A DNA stretch of 64,000 nt, from positions 2,142,951 to 2,206,950 of the forward strand of contig CALNVZ010003435.1 of assembly GCA_940671915.1 (NCBI GenBank), written 5' to 3'. This document shows, piece after piece, positions 37,201 through 48,929 of this stretch. The notes beneath the pieces were generated by a model. That model worked only from the letters and a program-made list of their open reading frames with translations, did not search any database and was not told the DNA's origin. How positions within the stretch are numbered: position 1 is the first letter of the stretch; the number at the start of each line of letters is the position of its first letter. The position numbers were made by a program, and so were the translations under genes. This stretch comes from Paracentrotus lividus. Taxonomy: Eukaryota > Echinodermata > Echinoidea > Camarodonta > Echinidae.

Positions 37201-39425
37201 GCCCGTTTCTGGAAACCGTCATAAGTCTAAGTTTGAGGACAGCCCATTGAAATGTGTATTAATTCTACAACACGTGTCCCTATGGACTGTCCAATAATTT
37301 AGACTTACAATGGTTTCCAGAAACGGGCCACTGAATATGAGACAAGTCACATTGACAACAAGAAAAGTACTTAAATGCAAGTCCTGATTATTGTTATTAA
37401 TTTTTCAAAATTCTTACATAGTGTCTATGACTACACTACAGTACAAATTCAGATATTGCCCTAATGAACTTTTTTCCCCCTCAGACTAAACTTACCTTCA
37501 ATATAGTACTTGAATGTCTATTTTCAAAATGCTTGTCCAGGAAAAATTCATTGTAGAAAGATTTGCCACAGTAGAGACAGTTCCAATTGTTGGCAATCTC
37601 CGACCACTTATGTCTTTCATTGTCCCAGTACATGTTTCTGTCTGGCCTGAGTGGACAGTCTGTTCCAGGTGTAAGTCCTTCTTTCTGCATGACGGCTAGG
37701 TAAGACTAAAACATAGAAGAAAACAAATTGCTATGACATCCAAACACTTAAATCAGTAATAAAGAAAATTAACTGTTTACCATTTGAACACACATTTGAG
37801 ATGTTTGCAAAACCATCACACATGGATAAAGGAAAGCTAGCATGTTACTAGAAAGGAAAGTTCAAGCTTTTACCAACCTGTTATTTAGAAGGAGCAAGCT
37901 TTCGTCCACACCTGTGGACTCTCTCAAGCCAAAGTGCTCTCAATTCACTTGTTTCACATTGCTCTCTGTCATTTTTTTATTTTTTTTTGCTTTATTTTCC
38001 TTTTTGGTGATTCAACCCAACCGATGACAGTTTTCTGTGCAAGCATGTTAATGTTAGGATATTTAATAAAATAATAAAACAGTGATGCAGTTTATTGAAT
38101 TCATACTTACCCTATCAATAATTGACTGTGCAATCCTTGACTGACTTCTACAGCAGGTGTCTTCTTGGCATCTTACAAGTTGACCAAGTATAACCTTTAA
38201 AAGGAAGAAGACAAACATTCAAAATCTAATAAAAAACAATTCTATCAAAAGCTCACAATTGTAAGAAAGAAAAACAGAAATAAACAGGGACATAATTTGA
38301 GCGTTTTCTAGTATTTACTCATATAGTCCCATATATTCACACATTTTTGTTTAATTTTATACCATTTTCAAGCTCATTTATTCCACTTTTCAATGATACC
38401 CTAATTTTAACAATATTGTTGTTCTTGTATGCACAGATCACCTGAATCTTAGGACAAGTCAGAAGTCAAATGTTGCAAATTGAATGCCTATTGTGAGTGT
38501 TATTGTCCGTTGCGAGTTTCTGAATAGGAGCAATAACAGTGCATTTTGCAACTTTTCATTTTTTACTTTGATTATGTGCATTCAAACATGATGTTACCAT
38601 TGCAAAAAGGGTATCAATAAAAAGAATGAATGAACTTTTCAATGCTCTAAAAATTGATAGTGATAAAAACCCACATTAAAATGTATCAAGCCAGGTTCAA
38701 AGTTGTGTTATAGAACATTCAAACTGAACATTATCTTTTGCTTTGCCTTGCATTCAGGGGTTCTGTGGACCCGGGCATGACATCCCCATGACAAATTACG
38801 TATCAACGAAAAGAGGAATAACTGAACTTGACAATGGTCCAAATTCAATAAAAATTATAAATTACCCCAAAAGTTATTACTACTACTAGGTCTAAAGTCG
38901 AGTTGTTGAACTTCAATGTGATCAATAAAAGTGCATTTTACAACATTTGACTTTTTACTTTTCTCCATATTCTGATATTCTGTGCATTGAAGCATGAGAC
39001 AATCATTAAAAATAGGATATCAATAAAAAGGGGAATAAATTATCTTCCAATGCATGCCAATAATGGTACGAATATCAGTAAAGACTAAACTTAAAGCGCA
39101 CCTCAAAAGTTATCATGGCCCAAAGTCGATTTGCGGAACTTTTTGGGAGGGGTTTATATCATATTTAATGTAAAATATAAACTCACAAATCAACTTAAAA
39201 ACACATAAAAAGCAAGTTATAACAGAAGAAACAGTCAAAATATTGACTCATTTGAAAAATCGACATTTGGGTAAAAATGGACACACCGATCCTTACGTAT
39301 GGGACCGGGTATTAAGCTTTGTCTAATTTGAGACAGCTAAAACACATGATAAACTTTGTTATAAGTATTCAAGTGGAGATGATGATTGCACTTACCATTG
39401 TTACAAGTAATATGAGCCATTCCAT
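34294..39425 (-). CDS. Predicted type I membrane protein with a lumenal C2H2-like motif, complete, 8 exons
   Basis: Coding exons, 5' to 3': 39425-39396, 38194-38111, 37705-37496, 37017-36880, 36199-36139, 35771-35704, 35004-34910 and 34435-34294. All introns are GT-AG and phases agree, giving 275 aa. The first ~20 residues (MEWLILLVTMVILGQLVRCQ) look like a signal peptide. Exon 3 encodes CLYCGKSFYNEFFLDKHFENRH, a textbook C2H2 spacing (C-x2-C-x12-H-x4-H). The region is otherwise cysteine-rich (CCRSQ, CLADHCDYLRC, CHGMMKTC, CSYLTC), suggesting disulphides. A single membrane segment follows (AAYFIAGIFTVFGFVMYYVM), then a ~45-residue hydrophilic tail. If the signal peptide works, the finger lies in the ER lumen or outside the cell, unusual for this motif. 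I believe related uncharacterised proteins exist in other animals but cannot name the family. It is head to head with the C18orf63 orthologue. Confidence 0.85.
35081..35225. mobile_element. Dispersed 'CAGTCCACTCC-TTATAA' element, partial copy in an intron
   Basis: It begins TACAGTCCACTCCCATTATA and contains AAGGTACTCAGGACTAAGTC. The right terminus is unclear. It lies in the intron between exons 6 and 7 of the membrane-protein gene. Confidence 0.5.
37196..37333. mobile_element. MITE-like hairpin, GGGGCCCGTTTCTGGAAACC termini
   Basis: Left end CAGGGGCCCGTTTCTGGAAA and right end TTTCCAGAAACGGGCCACTG pair almost perfectly. Inner arms AAGTCTAAGTTTGAGGACAG and CTGTCCAATAATTTAGACTT continue the fold. 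The 138-bp element sits in the intron between exons 3 and 4 of the membrane-protein gene. Confidence 0.85.
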
Positions 39426-39762
39426 CTTCAAAACATTGTTTTCTTGAACAATTCACACAAAACTGAGGAGTCGGTGTCCCCGATGCGACGATCACAAAAC
39501 ACGATAGCAAATGATATCGGTATAGGAATTTCCGCGATCGAGGATTAATTTGAGATGGTGATTTTTTTTTCTTTCTTTTTTTATTTACCGGTACCTAAAT
39601 TAAAGAGGTTGATGGAGTTACAAACACGCAAACGTATTCCACCGTTGCATTAAAAGGACAAGAAAAGAATTATACGTAGACCTAATTACATTTGCCGTGT
39701 TTCTTTCCACTGTAGCATTCAAAAGTGACAAGTTCTGAACAGAATCAGAGGACAATTCAAAA
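39426..39762. promoter_or_regulatory. Putative bidirectional promoter between two head-to-head genes
   Basis: Only 337 bp separate the start codon of the minus-strand membrane-protein gene (39425) from that of the plus-strand C18orf63 orthologue (39763). Both 5' UTRs and both core promoters must fit here, unless there are undetected upstream exons. The segment includes a pyrimidine-rich run (near 39560) and CpG-containing words such as GATGCGACGATC. No TATA box is clear. Confidence 0.55.
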
Positions 39763-42700
39763 ATGCCGGTTCACAACACAGCAGGCGGTTCCTCAATCTT
39801 CTTTGCAAAAACTCCAGACTTCAGCCTTCTTTGCTCAGTTGTGTGTAAACTTGAAAAAAGTTCTTCGTCGTCATCAAACACTGGATCTAACCCGTCATCA
39901 GGCATTCAAAGTACGCCCAAAAGCTCACAGGAAAGCAAGTGTGGCCAGTCAAATATTCTGAAGTGCAGGTATTTTTATTACTAATCGTAGTTTTGACTGT
40001 GTTGAGTTGTAGTCATTGTTTCAGGTTGAGTTTGTTTCTGAAGTGCTGGTTCATAATCATATTGATAAACTTTTTACTGATGAGACTTTTTTGTTTCTGT
40101 ATTTAAGTTAAACTTTAACTTAAGTTTAAGAAATCTAACTAAGTTAAAGTTTGAAGTTGAGTTTATTCTTGCATGTATCAAACAATTAGTACTGAATTAA
40201 TTTTGATAACAAGAGTCTTAATTCTTATGTCTTGTTAATGTTATGACTGTAACGTTTAACGTTAGGCCTATCTTATTTAGAGGTCTAATGTGTCGTAGAC
40301 ATAGATCTAAATCTAGACCCAGATCTAGACAGATTCTAGAATCGACTATATTAGGCCAAGAGTCTAGACCTATTAGTTTTTGAAAAATGTTGCTGGGTGA
40401 AAAGAATGGTTTGCCAGTTGAGTTGGCTTGAAATTTAACACTTGAGCCTGTAACTGTTTAGTCTAGATAATCTAGACTATATTTACAAACCTAACGTTAG
40501 GTGGCTAGAACAGTTCGACTACTTCAACTCATCTTCAACTTCAAGTCATCACAGCCACAACAGGGACAGGGTAGAGCTCCAAGTAGATCTAAGACTAAGT
40601 GAAACTAATTTAATTATCTAGTTAACATATTAACTTGTTAATCTAGTAAAATTAGTCTAATTAAAGTTATTTTTAGATTAAAGATCAAACTTTAATTAGA
40701 TCCTGTAGATCTAGATCATTTTCCTTAGTTTAATTTGTGTTGATTTTTATTTATTTTTTTTTTCAAATAAAACTAAAACAGATCATGTGTGTTATCTCTT
40801 GTCACTTTTTACAGGGAACTAATATTCACAGAGTCAAGTGTCTTAGCATCACCATCTCTCCAAGAAGAAGGCAATATTTATGTGATCACCACCTGTGAGT
40901 TCTGGCAGTCTGGCAAATTTCAAGAGAGATGTAGAAAGATGTGCTTACAGGTAAATTAGTTTGCTGATGATAGCAAGAAGAGCATCATGGAAAAATATTA
41001 GGTTATGATGTCCTTCTGGTTTTCCTCAGGCAGAGACAATACAAACTTTTTTTCATTTAAACAGCAAGAAAAGGGAATTTGAAAGACCAGTATGTTACTG
41101 GAAAATTGATATTCATATTTTGGAGAACTCTTGGACTTTGGGAGTAAAAGGATATGATTGTACCATTTTTTTTTTAATAAGAGTTGTTACATATTAGAGA
41201 TGTAGACTTATGACAATTAATATAGGGACTGCTTGCTTTGAACTTTCATGAAGAAGTGAACCAGAATTGATACAAAACAATGTGATGCTATGAGAAATAC
41301 CTATCATATATTTTCAGATTTATTATACTGTTTATTGCCAGGAAATTCATGTTCACATCATGATTTGTGTGAGTAAACTTAAATTAACATTATGATTTTC
41401 ATGTTTCTTTAATACTTCAGGTTGGGAAACCCATCCGGGTGATTCCAGCAGTGTTTCAGGCTTGCTTCACATACACCCTGAGGCCAGCTGGCTCCCTTGT
41501 GGAACAAAGTTGGAGAATATTACATCCAAGGCAGGGACTTCATCACCAGTACTGGATCCTTGGCGCTATCAGTAAGTAGATATATGAATATGAATTTAAG
41601 ATGTATAAAAGAAAATACTTTTTTTTTTTATACATGGAGAAAAGATATTCATTTCATGTGTGCATTGGGTTTAAACAAATATTATACTCATCATTGTCAA
41701 TATTAAAATATTGTCAGATTATGTAGTTTTTTAATAAGTAGCCCCTTGATTTAGACTTCTACATGAAGGGCAAGATTGTAGCTCATACATAACTTGCAAC
41801 CATTTATTGATTATAAGTTACTCAAATTAGATTAATGTATGTTTTTCTACCTTCATAATAGACCTTGAAACTAATGTGACAGATGGTGAAATATGCCTTG
41901 CTCTGAAGCCTCTGACTGTTAAGATGCACATTGTACAGTAAGTCTTGTCATATATGTGTTTAATAAAAATACTTCTATATAACTATAGTAATAACCAGAT
42001 AAGAAACATATAACATTTTTTCTTGATTTGTACATCTTAAGAAGATATGAAACTATTATTTGGGGATTCCATGAAAAAAATTATAGAAATTGGCAAATTG
42101 TTAAACTTGTTGCTTAGTGACATTCAATTTGATCTTAAAGTAATGATTTAGTGTTTTGAAGGCAAAAAAACAACAAGAAAATGTCAATAAGTTATGTAGC
42201 CATCACTACATATGTTGATATGACTTTATTGCCTTTAATCAATTTATACGAATACACAAGTGTTATATATTTTGAGCGCTTAAAAGAACATTTCACAAAA
42301 TCTTGTTGATAGTTATGTTAGGATGTTTATACTATAAGTATCTTATACAGATTGTTTGATGGATATTTACCATATCTCCAGTATATTAGATTTGCTGCGT
42401 GATCTGCAAAATGCAAGAAAATAAATTTGTTTTTCTTCAATTTTCATGGTTTTTAATTTTGTCTTCAAAAACAGTTGCAAGATTTTGGTGTTTGTCCTCC
42501 TATTATCACTCACTTTCTGATGGACTTCAACTATATGATCACAGAGCATATGATGGAGGATAAATGGTGCTATGTACTGCCAAGGTAATAGACAATTAGA
42601 AAGATGTATTTGATATATCAAAATATATCAAAATGGCAACCAAATGTCAAGTTTGAAAGTCATGAGGAGCAATGCATTCCTTTGTATACTTTGACCTTCT

Positions 42701-42806
42701 TTATCTTCAGAGGAATGATATTTTAATGTGACTATATTCACATCTTATGAAGATAGCCTGTTATGTGCATTTGAACATTATAATGGAAAATGCGCTATAC
42801 AAATAC

Positions 42807-42856
<50 letters not shown>

Positions 42857-43388
42857 CATTATTATGTGCCCAAACCCATTAGTTGTTATATCAAGACTTT
42901 TTTTTTTTTCTTATCTCTTCTAGTAAGATTTTTGTCCCCTTTCCCGTGTATGTGTTTGTGTGTGTGGGGGGGGGGGAGGGAGGGCACAATCTGTTTTTTT
43001 TTGTTTGTTTTTTCTCCAAAAATGCATTTCCGTGTGCTAGTGATATTTGATAGGAATGGGATAATGTAAGCTTATCATATTTGGGTACCTGTCTGAAAAG
43101 GGAGCATGGATGAAACCATTCTAATCGATTTTTTTTTCCCCAAAAGATGCATTTCTATACACTAATAAAATTTGATAAGAATGTGATAATGTAAGATTAT
43201 CATAATTGGATTCCTATTTCAAATATGATATGGGAGCATGGACAAAATCAAAGCGCCTAATAGATATTCATGTGGCCATAATTTCAATTATCTTGTTTCT
43301 CTATTCAAAAAAGAAAATCTTTGAAAAGTGAAAAGAAGTATTCCAGTATTTTTTGTTCAACCCCAAAAATAATAATAATAATAATTCA

Positions 43389-43441
<53 letters not shown>

Positions 43442-43622
43442 TACTAAAACGGGCCTTAAGGGGAACTGAGAAGAATAGCTTTATTCAGTCAGCATTCCCC
43501 TTAGCGACTTTCTATAGGCGAATAATTCCCCTTAACGCCAATTCTATAGGGTTAGGGCTAGGGTTAGTTGGGGCGATCTGAAAAGGAGGAAACAAAGAAA
43601 TTCGCCTTAAGGACGAAAATAG

Positions 43623-43678
<56 letters not shown>

Positions 43679-46600
43679 TTTTGTTATTCATGTGTATATT
43701 GGAACTTGTGGCAGATTTTCCCTGTGCGAAACAAGTTTTCCAATAAAGTTTACTGAGAACTACTACTACTATTCCTCCTGGAGGATAAGTATCGCTATAT
43801 CATAACATGACACACCATACTCATCTTTTGATTTGATTTTGATTTGATGTTGTAGTAACTGGTAGCCAAACAGCAACATGAATCACATTTGTTAATCTGT
43901 AGTTTTGAGACATGTGATGTGATTGTGTGACAAACTGCAAATTATGAATCTGAAAGACATTCCTTTATATATATTATATATGAATGCATAATATCTGTTT
44001 GATTTTATAAGTTGTTTGATTTTCCTTTATTGCAGTATGAAGAAAGGTAAAGTAGTAGATCTAATGCACCAGCTTCCGTCTTCAAGTCCATTCAAATCCT
44101 ACAGTGATCTGAGAAAGTACTGGAAAAACAATGTAAGTCTAGACATCCAAGTCATGTATCTTATCAATTACTTGAACCCACTGAATAATTTTTATGAAGT
44201 GGAAAAGATGGGTTATTGAAAAACCACAAAAATTATGACTTATAAAATATGGCTTATAGATAATGAACAGACATATGAAAAAAATAATATTTTTCTCATC
44301 TGTTATTACAGATGTTGCCTGTGTAAATACTGGACTACTTGTAGTGATAATAAATGTCATAAAAGATTAATATTTGCAATGAAATCATGTAAACTAAAAA
44401 ATTATTAGAGCAAATTCAGGCCGCTACAAAAAAATTATTTTTCACTTGCCCTATTGGGCTAGTGAAATTTTTTTTTGCTTGCCCAAGAGGAAAAATCACT
44501 TGCCCAAATTTTATTTTCATTTTCTTTGTTTAAAGATATTTTTAAGTTGCAATATCATCTCATAAATGTCCACAAACAAAGAGCCTAAAAGACAAAAGCA
44601 CCACTAAATTTGGATCTAAAAAATAAAAAAATAAATAAATAAAAAAATAAAAAAAAATATATATATAAAAAAAAATTATTAAAAAAACATTAATTAAAAA
44701 ATTCATGAAATCATTTTCATGCCAAATTATCTTTATTTCTACATGTACCAAACAGAAAAAATAGCATTGAAATGAACATTAACAAAAGGTAAGAAAGAAA
44801 ATATATCCCAATTTTAATTATTTTCTCATGTATAAATATTACAATGAGTCTGTATGTTAAGACTAGCAGTACCATACATCGGAAGCTCTGCAGATCAGCG
44901 AAATGTTTAGAATAACAAATCGGCTTATTTCACAAGTTTTAGGGATTTTATTTCAATTGTAAGGTAATGTTTTCTACAGAAGGAGAGCCCTGTGCAAGTA
45001 TTTTGTCTAGTTCGGGTTTATAAACACGTCTTTTATTGTGTTTTTTAGGCTAAATGTTATGGGGAAATCGTTGATGCTGATACCCAGCACCGACGATTGC
45101 CTGGGCCGCTGGGGCTGGCTGCAAAGGCGCCTTCAACATGCTCAAATCATCACTTGCCCGATCGGGAAAGTGACTTTGAACTTTGCTTGCCCGCCCGTTG
45201 TTTTCACTTGCCCCGGGCAAGCGGGCAAGCGGGTTTGTCGCGCCCTGCAAATTCTTATTATTGTTTGTAATTATCAAACTCGTTATGATCACCCATGTGA
45301 GGTTTTTAATTAATTCTTGTTTATTTGACAGTATGGCTTCAGGCTACCAGAGAATGGAGATGGCATTGTATACATCAACATCTTCTTTCCAGCAATACCA
45401 CACACGATATTTACGTATCCTTACAAGCGTTCATATGCAAAAATGCATTACAACATTAGATTTGAAATCTATGTTTTGGGCGACAAAATATATGTATCAT
45501 GAATATTGATTCCTTGACATTTGAAAATGTACAATATAACATAAATAGTTATATTAAATTTAAGAGCTAAATATCTGTAGGTAAGTATGTTTATACATCC
45601 ATTGTTCATGCCTTTTACATCCAGTTTAATGATTATTAGACCTTTTTGTGTCAGTTGGAAATTATAGAATTTATAAAGGCGCTTTATTAAAACAATTGTA
45701 TCAAGTAAAGTCCTTAACTAAGAATAATGTGCAGCTATCCTGAGTTCTGCATCAGGAAAGTAGACGCCAGACCCGTTCCTAGAGTGGATTCTACCCCAGT
45801 CTTGCAGGCATTCCTCACAGACATCAAGAGAAAGATGCCTCACATGTGCCACAGCCCTCTAGAAGTCAACAGGAAGGCACAGTACACTGCAGTCACAATG
45901 AATTCTGCTAATGGATATGTAAGTAATTGTACAAAAAATTTGTTTAAATGAATGTGACCCACCGGCTCAAAACCGCTAGTTAAGTTGCCAAATTGATATT
46001 TTAGTTTTTTTGTGTCTTCTGAAACTACAGATTCTAAGCTTTCCAATGATATCAAGCACATCTAGTATTTTAAATTATAATTAAGTTAAATATCCCTTTA
46101 GTGTAAGACATACAAGTTGTATTCTATGCAGACCAACCTGCTACCCTGCTATTCACTCTGCTGTTCTAATTGCAACTTATTGGTGAATTTCAAGTGGAGG
46201 GTCAAATATGGTCTCCAAACATGTACATGCAGATGGAAAAACTTTGGTCTTAAAGATGGTGCACCTAGCATTTTTTTCAAGAGGCCGAGAGTATTGGTTT
46301 AATAACAAAAACAAGTGTTGTTCTAGAATATTTATAACAGATAGGCGGGAGGAAATATTTCAGGTACATTCACATCAATTTTTAATTAACATTTATTCAT
46401 TATCACCTATTACCATCTATTTATTGCAGGTTGATTCTGAGGCTCATTCGAGTATGACTTTGATTGATAGGAAATCCCATGTTCCTCAAAGAATCCCTTC
46501 AAGAGGTCTGGTGTCCATCAATGAGAGTCGCAACCTACACAACGGCCAACCACGGGCATCTCCTTACAGACCCTTGAGTGGACATCCAACAAACATCAAG

Positions 46601-48608
46601 TCTGCCACAGGCTACGCTATCAATATACCTCAGGCTCCTGCTGCTCCAGCCCTTCCTCCTAGTCAGTTTGGGTACCCACACAATGGGACGTTGTCCAAAG
46701 ATGGGAGACAACATCCACAGCAAGGTTCTAGTCCATACTGTCCATTGCCATATGGAAGTAACACCAAGGTGACACCTTCGCGGCATCACCATCATGATCA
46801 TCAAAGTCCAAGTCAGTCACCGTACACTGCCAAGAGCACACTAGCCATGCCAATGATGCAGGATTCTCCAAGTCAGCAAGGTTTGTACTGTACTCCTCCA
46901 CATCCTTACGCATCACCAGCTCCCTATCAAGCTTATCATCAATATTTAACACCTGTTACAGGAATAGTTGGTTCAGGGAAGAAGGAGTTGCCCCAGACTA
47001 CTCCAAGGTCAGCCAGAAATCTCAACCACACTATTTTCTCTTTGGCTGCCGAGCCAAACAACTCTCCTTACCAGGTTTCTATGCCTACATATCGGAAGGA
47101 AGGAGGCAAGCAGGTTTGTTCTGCTGGAGGTACCCAAGGCCTTCTACCCCCTGTACTGATGCAGAAGATCCTAGAGAGCAGTGAAATGATCCAGCAAGTG
47201 AATGAGGGGGGATTTTCAAGAGAAGGAGAATGCTATGCAAAAGTGCATGCACCTCCTCCTGCAGCGCCCAGACCGTTTGTGCCAATCTTTAACCCCAAAC
47301 CTTCTCGTTCAATTCTAATTGAGGATAGTATCAACCAAACACCCCAGGGACCAAAGATCAGACCCTCTTTCACTCCTCACAAACCACGTTCAGTGACGCC
47401 ATCAAAATTCCTGGCTAGAGCTGCTGCCACACCTACCCACAAGCCTGAAACCCTTCCTTCAGTTGTAGATCTAACATCCTGTGATGATGTCATCCCGCCC
47501 ACCCAGCCAAAACAACATCCACAACATCATCTGCCACACTCTGCAACACTCCAGCAACAGCAATGTTCCTCATCTCAATCCTCTAGCTTGACCCATCATC
47601 AACCCTCTGCAAGACAGGCACTTCATTTTGGGCCCAGCAAGGTATCATCGTTTAAACCTGTAGGAACAGCGTCCAAGGCTAATCATCCACCTCCAATGAC
47701 TGGTGCAACTAGCTCAAGCCATGCTAAGAAGAGGAAAGCTAAGGTAATTCATACACAACATATCTAATTGCTATATGAAAGACTTTTTCATAACAACAAG
47801 TATGAAAATGTGGGATAACATTCTAAAATATTGCCCCATGTTGAACTCTACTATGATTACTATTTGATATAAAAAATATTTTCCCCAAAATATATATTTC
47901 AAGAAAATACAGGGAAAAGAAGGAAAAAAATGTTAAACTAGTCTGACGTTTACAAGATAACTTATTGTTGTTCCCCCTTTTTTCAATACACCATTGAATG
48001 ATAGGATGGTGATGGTTCTAGTGAGGCCAAGAAATCCAAGCCTCGTTCCAAACCCAAGGTGCAGGAGAACGTTGATGTTCACCAATTGGCACAAGATGAT
48101 CAGGTAAGCAGTAACAGTTATTACTGTTGTCCTTCTGTAAACAATGTAACAATTGAGATTTGTTGGTTCAGTGCCTTGTAACATAGTAAATTACAATCAA
48201 GTGAAAATTGATAATAACCAATCAGGATCCTTGTTGCATGGACTTCTTGCATAAAAGTCTCACTGTGAACCAATCAGATTGATGGTTGTTTCAAATAATT
48301 ATAACAAGGTATTTGGTTTGGTCACGAGCACCTTATTATATAGGACTGGACTGTACATTCATTCATTTGTGTAGTTCTTTTGAATTATAATTTCTAAAAC
48401 ATTTGTGATATCTTTTTGTCAAAAGAAATATAGAAAGTTACATAAATGATTCATTACCCACTTCCATTTTCAGCTATCCAAGGTGAACAGCATCACTCTT
48501 GTAAGCTGGTTGAAGGAGAGGGGCGTGAATGTGTCATCAAAGGATAAGAAACTGGATTTGATAAGCAAAGTCATGACATTCATCAATTGCACAGCCAAAG
48601 AGATGTAA
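39763..48608 (+). CDS. C18orf63: C18orf63 (DUF4708) orthologue, 11 exons, frame conflict near exons 3-4
   Basis: Exons: 39763-39971, 40815-40951, 41421-41571, 41862-41937 (or 41932), 42475-42580, 44037-44131, 45332-45414, 45735-45918, 46430-47743, 48005-48103 and 48474-48608; a few edges may be off by a base or two. The start MPVHNTAGGSSIFFAKTPD and the conserved words CRELIF, RVIPAVFQ, WCYVLPSMKKG, FKSYSDL and IKRKMPHMC match the DUF4708 region of C18orf63, a protein of unknown function, as I recall it. Exon 9 (438 codons) encodes a disordered, P/S/Q/H-rich middle with KKRKAK. The last exons give a SAP-like helix pair (TLVSWLKERGVNVSSKDKKLDLI), which hints at nucleic-acid binding but is inference. 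AATAAA at 48666 is a plausible polyadenylation signal. Exons 3-4 do not join cleanly with canonical donors; see findings. Confidence 0.85.
42807..42866. repeat. (TTA)n microsatellite
   Basis: About 18 TTA units follow AAATGCGCTATACAAATACG. A GCGCTATA(C/T)AA prefix to ATT repeats also occurs at about 63512-63545 (AAGGTGCTATATAAGTTTAA), so the prefix and microsatellite travel together as a short retroelement-like tail. Intronic in the C18orf63 orthologue. Confidence 0.85.
43393..43670. repeat. Paired (TA)n microsatellites flanking a short unique core
   Basis: A TA tract at 43393-43438 and another at 43626-43670 flank ~185 bp. The core carries the words GGGCCTTAAGGGGAA, TTCCCCTTAGCG, TTCCCCTTAACG and TCGCCTTAAGGACG, and one short telomere-like stretch GGGTTAGGGCTAGGGTTAG at about 43549. 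Intronic in the C18orf63 orthologue. Confidence 0.75.
44417..45247. mobile_element. hAT-like non-autonomous element, CAGG...CCTG with 6-bp target duplication
   Basis: The 831-bp element starts CAGGCCGCTACAAAAAAATT and ends TTTGTCGCGCCCTG. It is flanked by the perfect direct repeat CAAATT (44411-44416 and 45248-45253). Sub-terminal blocks are rich in CTTGCCC at both ends. No transposase is visible. It lies in the intron between exons 6 and 7 of the C18orf63 orthologue. Confidence 0.75.
48301..48354. mobile_element. Fragment of the 'CAGTCCACTCC-TTATAA' element
   Basis: Only a short end remains: TTGGTCACGAGCACCTTATT followed by GGACTGGACTGTAC. It lies in the last intron of the C18orf63 orthologue. 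Confidence 0.45.
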
Positions 48609-48929
48609 ATTATAGTTATTCTCTACTATATGAACAATGTGATGGAATGTTGCAACAGTTAAAACAATAAAATTAGGTGAGCACATGTTTAGAAAGTTAC
48701 TGCTAAGTTTTGAAGTTGTTGCACAAACCAGGAATAGTCAGAGCAGAAGTTTTGTTCTTTTTCCTCGCTTACTTGCAAGTCTGCTTCATGGTTCCATGTC
48801 GGGGCAATTTATTTTCAAGAAAAGTAAAGCTCTCAACTCAGTTTTTTGTCAAGACCATTGACGCAAAAATTCACATTCAAATTCCGAAGTTCTATCTGAC
48901 ATGCCTGAAAATGATCAGTAATACATTAA

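Noticed and set aside
42728..43069. A 113-codon frame with a polytyrosine run.
   Set aside because: The run is the TTA microsatellite translated. The frame is intronic in the C18orf63 orthologue.
43549..43567. Interstitial telomere repeat.
   Set aside because: Only about three TTAGGG-like units are present, one of them altered, which is too short to call a telomeric array. Kept only as a weak observation.
46208..46429. The 5' extension of the long frame containing exon 9 of the C18orf63 orthologue.
   Set aside because: A good acceptor (TTATTGCAG) at 46429 gives the correct phase from the preceding exon. The upstream part is intron that happens to be open.
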